This document shows positions 8,257 through 17,011 of a stretch of DNA of 64,000 bases, one piece after another. The notes beneath the pieces were generated by a model. It was not told the DNA's origin, made no database searches, and saw nothing but the letters and a program-made list of their open reading frames with translations. The first letter of the stretch is position 1, and every line of letters starts with the position of its first letter. This stretch comes from CAZUCE01 sp964619265 (GTDB lineage Bacteria > Planctomycetota > UBA1135 > GCA-002686595): contig CAZUCE010000003.1 of the NCBI GenBank assembly GCA_964619265.1, positions 124,001-188,000 of the forward strand, written 5' to 3'. The position numbers were made by a program, and so were the translations under genes.

Positions 8257-8750
8257 TTAGGCGGGGTGGTAGGTGATCACTCCTGTCGCCGAGGCCAGAC
8301 AACTCGGCTCGAGCTCGAGGGCAAAGGACGATTCCTCGTGTCCGTGTTCCCAGCGAATCCCGAATTGCGACGCGGGTCGAAAACCGAAGCGCGGATAGAA
8401 GTTCGCGTGCCCCAGGACCACGACCCCTTGCATCCCTCGAAGGAAGAGCGCAGGCCTCAAGTCCGGCGCGAACCGGGGCGGATCCGATTCCGGTGCAGCT
8501 GGTGTTCCGGGTCGACAGCCATCGGACCCAGGCCCGTCCAGCGAGTCTGTGGGCGAGCCGAAATCGTCACGGGCGAAAACAGAATGTGCCCCACGACGCG
8601 CTGATCGAGCTCGGGCACCTGGGCATGAACTCCCCCGGAGTCTCCGCGGACCGCGTCCACCTAATCTGCCTCTGCAGGAGTCGGGAACGCGGCCAAATTC
8701 ACGGACCGGACCGCCTCGTAGTCTTCCCGAAGCTCAGGTCGAATGACCAT
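8257..8750 (-). pseudogene. GNAT N-acetyltransferase pseudogene (in-frame stop, two frameshifts)
   Basis: Read from an ATG at 8750 on the minus strand, the frame gives 29 GNAT-like residues (start MVIRPELREDYEAVRSVNLA), then a TAG at 8663-8661 where a Leu-like codon is expected. It continues in the same frame with VVGHILFSPV and GLGPMAVDPEHQ, the core beta strands of a GNAT enzyme. A frameshift near 8498 moves the acetyl-CoA loop (GIGSA..VRAGL) to another frame, and a second shift near 8445 leads into VVVLGHANFYPRFGFRPAS, the C-terminal block typical of YhbS-like acetyltransferases, ending at the TAA at 8257. Three lesions in about 165 codons point to true decay rather than one sequencing error. 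It lies 4 bp downstream of the monooxygenase fusion stop, so it was probably co-transcribed with it. Confidence 0.8.
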
Positions 8751-8754
8751 GGCT

Positions 8755-11031
8755 CTATTTCTTCGGTCGCCGCGGTCGTATCGCTTCGTACTGGGGCGGC
8801 ACGTGGATCTCGGGATGTCCGTAGCGGTCGGCGGCCTTCAGCGTCAGCGACGGATCCAGAAGATGCGGCCTGGCCATCGCGATCAGGTCCGCTCGGCCAG
8901 CAGCCAGCAGGGTGTTCGCATGATCCGCGCCTTGAATCGCGCCGACGGCCATGACCCTGGCGCCGGACTCGTAGCGGATGCGCTCGGCAAACGGCACCTG
9001 GTACATGCGGCCGTAGACCGGCTTGGACTCAGGCGTGTTGCCCGCTGTCGAAACGTCGATCACATCCACGCCGACCTCCATGAGAGCCCTGGCGACCTCG
9101 ACTGATTCGTCGATGGTGATCCCGGCGTCCGGCGTGTCCTCGAGCCAATCGGTGGCGGACACGCGCACGAATAGCGGCTTGCCGTCGGGCCATGCGGCTC
9201 GTACGGAGCGTGCGACCTCAAGCGGGAAGCGTAGGCGATTCTCGAACGATCCGCCGTACTCGTCGGTGCGGCGGTTGGAAGCCGGCGAGAGAAAGCTGGA
9301 GAGCAGGTAGCCGTGGGCCATGTGCAGCTCGACCACGTCGAAGCCGGCGGCCTCGGCTCGCTGAGCTCCACGGACGAAGGCATCGCGCACCCGATCCATT
9401 TCCGCGCGGTCCATTTCGCGCGGCGTAGGCCAACCCGGACCGAAAGGAATCGCCGACGGGGCGATCGTCTCCCACGCATCCGGACCGTTCAAAGGCGCAT
9501 CGCCTTCCCAGGGCACCGAACAAGAGGCCTTGCGGCCGGCATGAGCGATCTGAACACCGATCTTGGCTGCGGAGTTTGCGTGACAGAACTCGACGATGCG
9601 CTTCCAGCTTTGGGTTTGCTCGTCGTTCCAAATACCGGTGCAGCCCGGCGTGATCAGGCCTTCGGGCGAAACGTCGGTCATCTCGGTAAAAACCAAACCC
9701 GCTCCGCCCATGGCCCGCGAACCCAGGTGGACCAGGTGCCAGTCGTTGGGCACGCCACCGGCGGCAGAGTACTGACACATCGGCGACACGACGATTCGAT
9801 TGGCCAGCGTCACTTCGCGCAGGGCCAGCGACGCAAACATCGGCTCAGGAACGCTGCCATCGTCGCGGGGTTCGAGTCCGTTCGCCGCCGCGAAGTGCCG
9901 CTTGACCTGCTCGACCAGGTCGGGATCGCGCTGGGCCAAGTTGTCGTAGGTGATGCGCTTCGAACGCGTCATCAGGTTGAACACGAACGGCAGGGGCTCC
10001 TGGGTGCGATAGCGCCGCGCGTTCTCAAACCACTCCAGGCTTGTCTGAGCTGCCTTCTGCAGCTTGATCGTGTCGACGAAGTGCGACTCTTGGTAGGCCT
10101 CCAAAATCGTCGCCAACGGCGCGCCGGGATGCTCCCGGAACGCCTCGGCCAGGGAGATCGCGTCCTCCATGGCTAGCTTGGTTCCCGAACCGATCGAGAA
10201 GTGCGCGGAGTGCGCAGCGTCGCCAAGCAAAACGACGTTGCCATCGATCCAGCGCTCGTTGCGAACGTTCGGGAAGCGCCGCCAAATCGAGCGGTTCGCG
10301 AGCAGCTCGTGCCCGTCCAATTCGTCCCGGAACAACTCGGTGCAAAAGGCGACTGTCTCGGCCTCGCTGGCGCCCTCCAAGCCGGCCTTGCGCCAGGTGT
10401 CCTCGTGGGTTTCGACGATCCAGGTCCCGCGGGCCGCGTTGCCCCCTGCATCCTGGAAGGGATACGCGTGCACCATCCACATGCCATGCTGGTCTTCCTT
10501 GAAATGGAAGGTGAACGCTTCGAGTTGGCGCGTCGTTCCTAGCCACGTGAAGCGGCAAGCGCGCGGCTCGACGGTCGGCCGAAAGCTGTCCGCCCGCTGC
10601 TCGCGCACCGCCGAGGCGATTCCGTCGCAGGCGATCACCAAATCGGCCTCGGCGCGCACGGATTCCAAATCCACCTCGGATTGAAAATTCAACTCCACGC
10701 CGAGCTCGGTGGCCCGCTCGTGCAAGATCTGGAGCAACCGCTTGCGCGCCATCCCGCAGAATCCGTGGCCCGTCGAGCGCACCATCTCACCGCGAAAGGT
10801 GGTCTCGATATCGGACCAGTAGACGAATTCCTCACGGATCGCCCGGTAGGTCTCGGGGTCGGCCTCCTCGAAGTTGCCGAGGGTCTCGTCCGAGAAGACC
10901 ACCCCCCAGCCGAAGGTGTCGTCCGCTCGGTTCCGCTCGTGCAAGGTCACTCGGGCGCCGGGTAGAACCTTGCGAATCAGAATGGAGAAATAGAGACCAG
11001 CCGGACCGCCCCCGATGCAAACGATGTTCAT
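8755..11031 (-). CDS. bifunctional salicylyl/aminobenzoyl-CoA monooxygenase-reductase
   Basis: A 758-residue fusion. Residues 1-375 are a class A flavin monooxygenase with the FAD fingerprint IGGGPAGLYF at 6-15 and LLGDAAHSAHFSIGSGTK, the second FAD motif. From about residue 395 it becomes an Old Yellow Enzyme-type NADH:flavin oxidoreductase, with VVSPMCQYSA, ELHMAHGYLLSSFLSP (His/Tyr active-site region) and DEYGGSFENRLRF. This exact architecture is known for 2-aminobenzoyl-CoA monooxygenase/reductase of Azoarcus and for the salicylyl-CoA 5-hydroxylase/oxidoreductase family, which hydroxylate and then reduce aromatic CoA thioesters. No CoA ligase or ring-cleavage gene is nearby, so the pathway must be elsewhere or the role has changed. 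The start is a clean ATG; 35 bp separate it from the divergent glycosylase gene. Confidence 0.9.
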   Translation of the reverse strand: MNIVCIGGGPAGLYFSILIRKVLPGARVTLHERNRADDTFGWGVVFSDETLGNFEEADPETYRAIREEFVYWSDIETTFRGEMVRSTGHGFCGMARKRLLQILHERATELGVELNFQSEVDLESVRAEADLVIACDGIASAVREQRADSFRPTVEPRACRFTWLGTTRQLEAFTFHFKEDQHGMWMVHAYPFQDAGGNAARGTWIVETHEDTWRKAGLEGASEAETVAFCTELFRDELDGHELLANRSIWRRFPNVRNERWIDGNVVLLGDAAHSAHFSIGSGTKLAMEDAISLAEAFREHPGAPLATILEAYQESHFVDTIKLQKAAQTSLEWFENARRYRTQEPLPFVFNLMTRSKRITYDNLAQRDPDLVEQVKRHFAAANGLEPRDDGSVPEPMFASLALREVTLANRIVVSPMCQYSAAGGVPNDWHLVHLGSRAMGGAGLVFTEMTDVSPEGLITPGCTGIWNDEQTQSWKRIVEFCHANSAAKIGVQIAHAGRKASCSVPWEGDAPLNGPDAWETIAPSAIPFGPGWPTPREMDRAEMDRVRDAFVRGAQRAEAAGFDVVELHMAHGYLLSSFLSPASNRRTDEYGGSFENRLRFPLEVARSVRAAWPDGKPLFVRVSATDWLEDTPDAGITIDESVEVARALMEVGVDVIDVSTAGNTPESKPVYGRMYQVPFAERIRYESGARVMAVGAIQGADHANTLLAAGRADLIAMARPHLLDPSLTLKAADRYGHPEIHVPPQYEAIRPRRPKK

Positions 11032-11066
11032 GACGCGCGGGATTGTAAGCGGTAGCCTCGGGGGCC

Positions 11067-11837
11067 ATGAGCCCTTCCCAGAGCCTTCCGATCGGTGACG
11101 AGTTGTGCGAGCGCGTGGCCAGCCTCTCGCGCCGCGTAGCCCGCCTACGCTTCGAGCCGCCCGTCCACACGGTCTACAATCCCCTGGCCTACGCCCGGGC
11201 TCCGCTTGAGATCTATCTCCGGAGGTTCGCGAAGCGCGGTGTCGAAAACCTCCTGGTTGGCATGAACCCCGGTCCTTTCGGGATGGTCCAGACCGGGATC
11301 CCGTTCGGAGAAATCGAGAGCGTCCGGAACTTCCTGGGCATCGAGGCGGCGGTCCGCTCCCCCCGTCAGGTCCACGAAAAACGACCGATCCAGGGCTTCG
11401 CCTGCACCCGCCGCGAAGTCAGTGGCCAGCGCGTCTGGGGCTTTGCTGAGGATCGGTTCGGCAGCCCGGAGAAGTTCTTCCAGCGCTTCTTCGTGTGGAA
11501 CTGGTGCCCCCTCGCGTTCCTCGAGGACTCGGGCCGCAATCGGACGCCGGACAAACTCCCCGCCACCGAGCGAGCCGCCCTGGAGCGGGCCTGTGACCGC
11601 GGCCTGCGCGAATTGGTCGAGGCTCTCGAGCCGAAGCGCTTGATCGGCATCGGCAAGGTCGCCGAGGGAGCCCTGCGCCGCATTTTCAGCGACGAACAGG
11701 AGCGCTCCTACCCGATCGGTTCGATCCTCCATCCGAGCCCGGCCAGCCCGCTAGCCAACCGCGGCTGGCAACCTGCTGCCGAGAAGGACTTTGCGAAACT
11801 CGGAGTCCAGATCCCCGGCGTGAAGATCCCGCGCTAG
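11067..11837 (+). CDS. SMUG1-type (family 3) uracil-DNA glycosylase
   Basis: A 256-residue monofunctional base-excision glycosylase that removes uracil and oxidised pyrimidines from DNA. The family 3 signatures are clear: GMNPGPFGM at 65-73 (water-activating loop with Asn) followed by QTGIPFG, and HPSPASPLANRGW at 222-234 (the catalytic-loop His). The central part, WNWCPLAFL and a conserved KLP...R...C segment, also matches vertebrate-type SMUG1. Bacterial SMUG1 has a patchy distribution that includes planctomycetes and some proteobacteria. It is divergent from the monooxygenase and convergent with the ATP-grasp gene, with only 3 bp between the stops. Confidence 0.92.
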   Translation: MSPSQSLPIGDELCERVASLSRRVARLRFEPPVHTVYNPLAYARAPLEIYLRRFAKRGVENLLVGMNPGPFGMVQTGIPFGEIESVRNFLGIEAAVRSPRQVHEKRPIQGFACTRREVSGQRVWGFAEDRFGSPEKFFQRFFVWNWCPLAFLEDSGRNRTPDKLPATERAALERACDRGLRELVEALEPKRLIGIGKVAEGALRRIFSDEQERSYPIGSILHPSPASPLANRGWQPAAEKDFAKLGVQIPGVKIPR

Positions 11838-11840
11838 CGA

Positions 11841-12869
11841 TCAGACAAATTTCCAGGGCGCGTCGAAGCTGAGCCCAAGCGTGATGATCTTCTGCACCAG
11901 CTCCGGGTAGCTGTAGCCAACTCGTTCGAAGGCTTCGGCGAAATCTTCCCCATACGACAGGTCGGGATTCGGATTGGCTTCGAGCACGTAGGCGCGGCCC
12001 TCCTCGTCCATGCGCAGATCAATGCGCGCATAGCCCGACAGCCCCAAGGCGCGATAGACGCGCTTGGCCAAACGGGCGAGTTCAGTCTGCTGCTCTTCGG
12101 TGATGCCCTCCGCCGGACCGCTGCTCAGTCCGATTCGGTCTTGGTAGGCCTTATCCCATTTGGCTGCGCTGGTTGCGATCGGCTCGGAGCCTCTCGGCAG
12201 GTTCGGAAACAGGAGTTCCCAAACCGGACCGACCTGCAACCGTTGGTTGCCTAGGACACCGATGTTCAACTCGCGCCCTGGGATGTACTGCTCTGCGATC
12301 GCCCACGGACTGACATTGCGATGGATGAACTCCACGCGCTCGGAGAGAGCCTCATCGTCGTAGACGATCGAAGCCTGGGAGATCCCCATCGAAGCGTGCT
12401 CGGCGAGCGCTTTTACGATCAACGGAAACGCCAGTCGCTTGGGTCGCCGGACCTGTTTGCGGTGTGGGAAGACGGCAAAGCCCGGAACCCGAATCCGGTG
12501 GTAGGCGAGGATCTTCTTGGACAGCGCCTTGTCGTGGGAGACCAGAAGTCCGCGCGGATTGTTGCCTGTGTAAGCCAGCTTGCGCAGCTCCAGCCATGAG
12601 ATCAGGTGCGCGTCGTAGACTCCGACCCCGTGCATGTGCATCACTAGGTTGAACGCAACATGGGGCTGAAACTCGTCGATCGCATTGCGCACCGGGGCGA
12701 GCTCGTCGGGCACTCCGACGACACGCACTTCGTGCCCCAATTCGCGCAAGGTAGCGAGCACGTCGTACTCGACCTTGACCAAACGCAGCTGCTCCGGACT
12801 CACTCCTTCGAGGCTGTCCGGAGGGACTTTCTCCTCGTTGACGAGGTACAGGATTCGGAGCCTTTTCAC
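11841..12869 (-). CDS. ATP-grasp ligase related to D-Ala-D-Ala ligase
   Basis: A 342-residue ATP-grasp protein. Visible features are the N-terminal Rossmann-like start RLRILYLVNEE, the lid/ATP-binding stretch FPLIVKALAEHASMGISQ, AIAEQYIPGRELNIGVLGN, and the metal-binding end GYARIDLRMDEEGRAYVLEANPNPDLS, all in the order of D-Ala-D-Ala ligase family enzymes. Since a D-Ala-specific omega loop is not recognisable, the acceptor substrate is open; it may be a peptide or amino-acid ligase. The ORF extends upstream to 13010, but the extension is Cys/Trp/Arg-rich and unlike the family, so a GTG at 12869 is chosen. It begins 28 bp downstream of the metallopeptidase gene and is probably co-transcribed with it. 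Confidence 0.82.
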   Translation of the reverse strand: MKRLRILYLVNEEKVPPDSLEGVSPEQLRLVKVEYDVLATLRELGHEVRVVGVPDELAPVRNAIDEFQPHVAFNLVMHMHGVGVYDAHLISWLELRKLAYTGNNPRGLLVSHDKALSKKILAYHRIRVPGFAVFPHRKQVRRPKRLAFPLIVKALAEHASMGISQASIVYDDEALSERVEFIHRNVSPWAIAEQYIPGRELNIGVLGNQRLQVGPVWELLFPNLPRGSEPIATSAAKWDKAYQDRIGLSSGPAEGITEEQQTELARLAKRVYRALGLSGYARIDLRMDEEGRAYVLEANPNPDLSYGEDFAEAFERVGYSYPELVQKIITLGLSFDAPWKFV

Positions 12870-12897
12870 GGTCAATGGAGGAGGGCAGACCCATCGG

Positions 12898-13923
12898 TCA
12901 TCGGATGTAAGTCTTCCGGCCCTCCACAAGGAACTGCATGGTGCGAGCCGAAAGCAAGGCCACAGCGTCCAGATGCGTCTCACTCTGCGACTTCCTACAG
13001 CGCAGCCCACGCCGGGAGGCCGCCGCGATCATCTCGCGCAAGGCCTGATCGACGACGAACGGATGCTGGCCCGTCAAGTCCGAGACCCGCGTGCGAAGCC
13101 GGTCTCGAAAGCGCCTGAGGAAGACCGCGCCGCTTTCCTTGTTGCGATGGGCCGCCTCGTCCGAGAAGAGCTGGTCGAGCCCGTAGTAGCCGGTGACGTC
13201 GCGCTTCGGGTCGTCCTGACGGTAGTGGTCCTGCTTGCGATCGAAGTACTCCCCCACGGTTAGCTTCGACTTCTCGATTGGATCCACCCGAGCGCGGCTC
13301 TTCACCAATGGCGCCGTGCCGCGTAGTTCCTCCATCCACTCGTCGACGACCTCGAGCTTGGCGCGCGCCGGCCACTTGGCATAGCGCTCGCGCCAATTCG
13401 AATCGGGCTCAAGCCAGACCGCAAAGGTCTCTGCGAAGTCCTCGATCGGGTGGCTCTGGGCATAGAACGAGTCGAGGTTGTGCACGAATCGCTTACTGCG
13501 CGGATTGGGAACATACGTGCTGCGATAGGGCGTGCTCGCACTCCCGAAGGTCTCGCGAAAACGCTTGCGGCGGCGCAGGCGAAATGCATTGTCGATGGCG
13601 TGCCCGGCCTCATGCCGCAGCAAACGCATGCACTCCTCGCGGTCGCTTCCTTCAGCGTGCAGCATGCGACGCTTCTCCAGTCGCATCAGCCGGGGATGCG
13701 CCAGGTAGAACGGAATCGCAAGCCCCGGAATCCCATTGGGGCTGAACCACTCGGTCGACAGCCACACGTGTGGGCGGAACCGCAGTCCCTGCCGCTTCAG
13801 CTCCCCGTGCAAGGCCGCGACCCGCGATTCGAGCGCGGATCCTTCGATCTGGAGCCCGAGCGCCCCCAGGGGGCGCTCCAGCAGCGCGTCGTCGGTCAGT
13901 CGTTCCAGGGCTCGGGTCGCCAT
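12898..13923 (-). CDS. putative zinc-binding metallopeptidase
   Basis: A 341-residue protein with HEAGHAIDNAF at 104-114, the HEXXH zinc-binding motif of gluzincin-like proteases, and a downstream Glu-containing segment DFAETFAVWLEP that can supply the third ligand. The overall pattern (FYLAHPRLM before the motif, HNLDSFYAQSHP between the two) matches the family annotated in Pfam as putative zinc-binding metallo-peptidase (PF15887-like). No signal peptide, so it is predicted cytoplasmic. The frame is open to a TTG at 13953, but the ATG at 13923 (MATRALERL) is preferred. Followed after 28 bp by the ATP-grasp ligase and preceded after 58 bp by the BY-kinase-like gene. A peptidase next to a peptide-bond-forming ligase suggests a small peptide or cell-wall-related modification, but this is inference. 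Confidence 0.75.
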   Translation of the reverse strand: MATRALERLTDDALLERPLGALGLQIEGSALESRVAALHGELKRQGLRFRPHVWLSTEWFSPNGIPGLAIPFYLAHPRLMRLEKRRMLHAEGSDREECMRLLRHEAGHAIDNAFRLRRRKRFRETFGSASTPYRSTYVPNPRSKRFVHNLDSFYAQSHPIEDFAETFAVWLEPDSNWRERYAKWPARAKLEVVDEWMEELRGTAPLVKSRARVDPIEKSKLTVGEYFDRKQDHYRQDDPKRDVTGYYGLDQLFSDEAAHRNKESGAVFLRRFRDRLRTRVSDLTGQHPFVVDQALREMIAAASRRGLRCRKSQSETHLDAVALLSARTMQFLVEGRKTYIR

Positions 13924-13981
13924 CTCATCCGAGAATAGCGAGGACCCGCGCAAACGCGGGGCCCTGGAGAGGAACAGAGGG

Positions 13982-14812
13982 TCAGACCGAACCGAGACCG
14001 AACGGCAGGTCCGACTCGTAGCGGTTGAAGATCATGCCAGCCACCTTGGCGCCGGCTTGGTCGAGGAGCTCCATGCAGCGATCTAGATCCGGCTTCTCGG
14101 TCTCGCGACCGCGGACCACCAGGACCACGCCATCGACCTGATCGACCATCAGAAGGCTGCCCGGGTATTCAAGAAGCGGCGGAGCGTCATACAGGACGTA
14201 CTGCCCGCGGGCTTCAAAGTCCCGGGCAACGCGGTCCATGCGCTCGTGGGCGAAATCGCCGGGGGAAAGCACCCGCGGCTCGCCAGCGGCGAAGACTTGC
14301 AGGCGATCCAGGTCCCCAACTTCAATGCGGCAGTAGCCGGGCTCGGCGGCGCCCGCTAGCAACTCCCCCACACCGGGGCCCTCGCCCGCGGCCAGATACG
14401 AAGCGAGCGCGGGGCGTTCGGTGTTCAGTTCAGCCAGCACGACCGGCTCGCGCAGGTTGCGGGCGAGGCCCAGGCCCGCCGAAGCGGTGACCAGAGTCGT
14501 ACCGGAGTTCCGGCGCGGCGACACGAATAAGTAGCGTGTCGGGCCAGAGCGTGAACCGCGTTGAACCAGCTTTGGCCAAAGGTCGTTGGCCAATTCGCGC
14601 AGCGAGCCGATAGCGTCGAGCAACGGAACATCGAGTCGCGCGTAGTGGCGCGACTCCGAACCGGACTTGCTTTTCTTCCAACGATCGAACAGTCCCTGGT
14701 TGGACGAATCGTGCTGACCGGCTTGGTTCGGGGCGGGAGCTTCCGAATCGGTCGATTCGTTGGATTTCTTCGGCCCGGTCGGACGAGGCGAGGAGGCGGC
14801 AGAGGGCGACAT
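13982..14812 (-). CDS. BY-kinase / CpsD-like polysaccharide protein lacking the Walker A lysine
   Basis: A 276-residue protein in the position of the tyrosine autokinase that regulates Wzz-dependent polysaccharide export. The fold is recognisable: YLFVSPRRNSGTTLVTASAG occupies the P-loop site, VVLAELNTERPALASYL the Walker A' area, and YVLYDAPPLLEY the Walker B Asp. The P-loop reads RRNSGTT, without the GK(S/T) that binds ATP phosphates, so it is probably not an active kinase. The C-terminus lacks a Tyr cluster. The N-terminal 60 residues are a disordered Ser/Pro/Asn tail. The ATG at 14812 is chosen over an Arg-rich extension to 14908. It lies 14 bp after the Wzz-like gene, so the pair acts together; the role may be structural. 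Confidence 0.75.
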   Translation of the reverse strand: MSPSAASSPRPTGPKKSNESTDSEAPAPNQAGQHDSSNQGLFDRWKKSKSGSESRHYARLDVPLLDAIGSLRELANDLWPKLVQRGSRSGPTRYLFVSPRRNSGTTLVTASAGLGLARNLREPVVLAELNTERPALASYLAAGEGPGVGELLAGAAEPGYCRIEVGDLDRLQVFAAGEPRVLSPGDFAHERMDRVARDFEARGQYVLYDAPPLLEYPGSLLMVDQVDGVVLVVRGRETEKPDLDRCMELLDQAGAKVAGMIFNRYESDLPFGLGSV

Positions 14813-14826
14813 GGTTCGATTCGGCG

Positions 14827-16233
14827 CTAGATGAAGTGGCGAACGCGCTGCAAGCGTCGAACGTCGGGCGATTCGGGAATGACGGCGAGCAGCCGAATGC
14901 CGCTCCAACGCCGAACAGTGCTCGGGTAGCGCAGGCTCTTGTCGAACGCCTGACGCAGAACCGCAAACAGACCACCCACGGCGAACCCGGCGGCGACCCC
15001 AAGGATCAACAGCTTCATGCGCTTGGGGCCCTGCTTCTCGATCGGCAGGGTCGGGAGCGTGATCACCGAGAGGTTTGAGTTGTCGATGTTCTGCAGCGAG
15101 GTCAGTTCGTCGAGAATCTCGCGCTTCTTTTCGTAGGAAGTCCGCGAGGCTTCGAATTCGTCGCTCAGCGTGCGCAGCTCCGGTTGGTAGGCCGTCAGCT
15201 GCTTGAGGCGCTCGCGCAGCTCCTTGTCGGCGCGTACGAGTCCTTCATTTTTCTCCTGGAGTCCGGCCACTTCGGCGGAGAGAGCGATCTCCTTCGCCTT
15301 GCTCTCCTGCAGGTTCACCGAGGCCAACTTATCGGCCTTGGCTGACCCAAGCAGCTCACTCAAAGTCGCCAGTTCGGCTCGTTTCTCGCGGAGTTCCGAC
15401 TCGGCGTTGATCATCGCCTGGGAAATCTCGGTCAAACTGTCGAAACCATTGGTGATTTCGAGATCCAAATCCGAGAAGCCATTCTGGGAGTGGTAGCCGT
15501 CGAGAGCCTTCTTGGATTCTAGGTACACGGCGCGCGCCTGATCGACGGCCTGTTCCTGGGGCGGAATGAAGCGCTCGAGTGAGAACTGTCGCCGGTGCCG
15601 GGACAAGAACGCGTCGACCAAGTTGGCGGTGACCTTCCGCGCTTTCTCCGGCGAGGTCGACGTGTGCAATACCGTGATGATGTTCGAGCCCTTGTTTGGA
15701 AACACGACGGTGTCCCGAATCATGACCTCGGTAGCAATCTGAATTTGCTCTTCTTCGTTGAAGCCGTCCAGCATGTCTCCCGCGTCCGAGGACTGGAGCA
15801 AGTACTTCTGTAGCTTGTGCATCAACTGCACGGGCAACGGGGTCGTCTCTGGATCGTCGTAGCGCGTCGGATCTTCGGTTTGCAGGAAAACCGAAGGCGA
15901 GATCTCGCGGATCGCGCTCTCGAATACATCCCTGTCGGTCAACATGTGAATCTCGTCCTCCATCGTCGGACGAGATTCCCGCTGGCTCGCAACCCCCGTG
16001 AGCGACTCCTCGGTCAAGTCTTCACGGGCGCCGAACCGCAGGTGCAGTTTGGCGCTCGACGTGTAGATGTTCGGCTTGCTGGCACCGAGGTACAGGCCGA
16101 TGACTGCGCCGAGCAAAGTCGCACCGACGATCCAGACCCAATAGCGCGCGGCGCCGAATACGAGCGTCTCCTGCAGTTTGGACAGCGAGCGCCGTTCGTC
16201 TTGAACAAACTCGTCAGAGTAGGATTGGTCCAC
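14827..16233 (-). CDS. Wzz/chain-length-determinant-like polysaccharide co-polymerase
   Basis: A 468-residue inner-membrane protein with a transmembrane helix near residues 29-50 (YWVWIVGATLLGAVIGLYLG), a long periplasmic coiled-coil-rich region at about 190-370 and a second helix near 405-425 (LLILGVAAGFAVGGLFAVLR), with a short cytoplasmic tail. This is the PCP (polysaccharide co-polymerase) layout, with YTSSAKLHLRF at the start of the periplasmic Wzz domain. Such proteins set chain length and couple to the outer-membrane Wza channel. The start is a GTG at 16233. It sits between the Wza-like and BY-kinase-like genes. No glycosyltransferase or polymerase lies nearby, so the sugar-building genes are elsewhere. 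Confidence 0.85.
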   Translation of the reverse strand: MDQSYSDEFVQDERRSLSKLQETLVFGAARYWVWIVGATLLGAVIGLYLGASKPNIYTSSAKLHLRFGAREDLTEESLTGVASQRESRPTMEDEIHMLTDRDVFESAIREISPSVFLQTEDPTRYDDPETTPLPVQLMHKLQKYLLQSSDAGDMLDGFNEEEQIQIATEVMIRDTVVFPNKGSNIITVLHTSTSPEKARKVTANLVDAFLSRHRRQFSLERFIPPQEQAVDQARAVYLESKKALDGYHSQNGFSDLDLEITNGFDSLTEISQAMINAESELREKRAELATLSELLGSAKADKLASVNLQESKAKEIALSAEVAGLQEKNEGLVRADKELRERLKQLTAYQPELRTLSDEFEASRTSYEKKREILDELTSLQNIDNSNLSVITLPTLPIEKQGPKRMKLLILGVAAGFAVGGLFAVLRQAFDKSLRYPSTVRRWSGIRLLAVIPESPDVRRLQRVRHFI

Positions 16234-16315
16234 GGATAATTGGGGGTTGCGTCGGTTCGGACGTAGATGGCGGGCTGCACCAACGGCAGCCCTTAGTTTT
16301 TGGATCGCCTGGAGA

Positions 16316-17011
16316 TCAGACGCCCGGCACGAACGGCAGCGGCAACATGCGGCGAATGAAGTTGTCGACCCAGATTCCGACGCGATCGATGTTGGTGTTC
16401 GGGATGTAAATCATGTCGTAGGGCTGCAGGAAGACCGGTTCGGCGCCGCCCCAATGCCTCGGGCGTGCATCAATCTTCCAGGCGCGCTGCTCTTGCTCGG
16501 TCGGGTCCCAGCGGACCAGCAGCGTATTCGACATCCAGGCCGTTTGGCGGTTGAAGCTACCGGCCTGGCCGATGGCCTCTGTCAGCGTCAAGCGCTGGTC
16601 GGGACCGAGCGGAATCGGTCCGGGGGTTTGCACCTCGCCCAGCACGGTCACCGTCCGCGGCGCGGTCTCGGCAATCGAAATAGTCGGAATGCTGGCGGAC
16701 AACCCAACGTGCTCCTCGCCGATCATGTCGGCCAGCCTGTCCGGGGTCAGTCCGGCGACCCTGCGCGAGCCGAGCTCTAGCAAGGACACGGTCCCGTCGC
16801 TGTTGACGGTGACGTCCTGGTTGTACTGTTCGTCCTGCCGGAACTGGATCGAAAGCACATCGCCCGGCGTGATGACCGAGGCGTTCGCCATGCGCGTCGC
16901 ATTGATGTCGGAGGCGATCTTGCGCAGATTCGGGCCCTTGGACGTCGAGCAAGCGGTGAGCAGGCAGACGCCGAGGAGCGAGAGGAGCGTGTCGAGGCGA
17001 AGCACGGGCAA
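16316..17011 (-). CDS. Wza-like polysaccharide export lipoprotein
   Basis: A 231-residue lipoprotein of the polysaccharide biosynthesis/export (Poly_export/SLBB) family. The lipobox LLTAC ends at Cys21. The export domain starts at SVITPGDVLSIQFRQDEQYN, has VTVNSDGTVSLLELGSRRVAGL (the classic block) and RTVTVLGEVQTPGPIPLGP, an SLBB-like segment, followed by LTLTEAIGQAGSF. The product would form the outer-membrane channel for capsular or exopolysaccharide. The start is a TTG at 17011 or the nearby GTG at 17005; neither has a clear ribosome site. First gene of the minus-strand export set. Confidence 0.85.
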   Translation of the reverse strand: MPVLRLDTLLSLLGVCLLTACSTSKGPNLRKIASDINATRMANASVITPGDVLSIQFRQDEQYNQDVTVNSDGTVSLLELGSRRVAGLTPDRLADMIGEEHVGLSASIPTISIAETAPRTVTVLGEVQTPGPIPLGPDQRLTLTEAIGQAGSFNRQTAWMSNTLLVRWDPTEQEQRAWKIDARPRHWGGAEPVFLQPYDMIYIPNTNIDRVGIWVDNFIRRMLPLPFVPGV

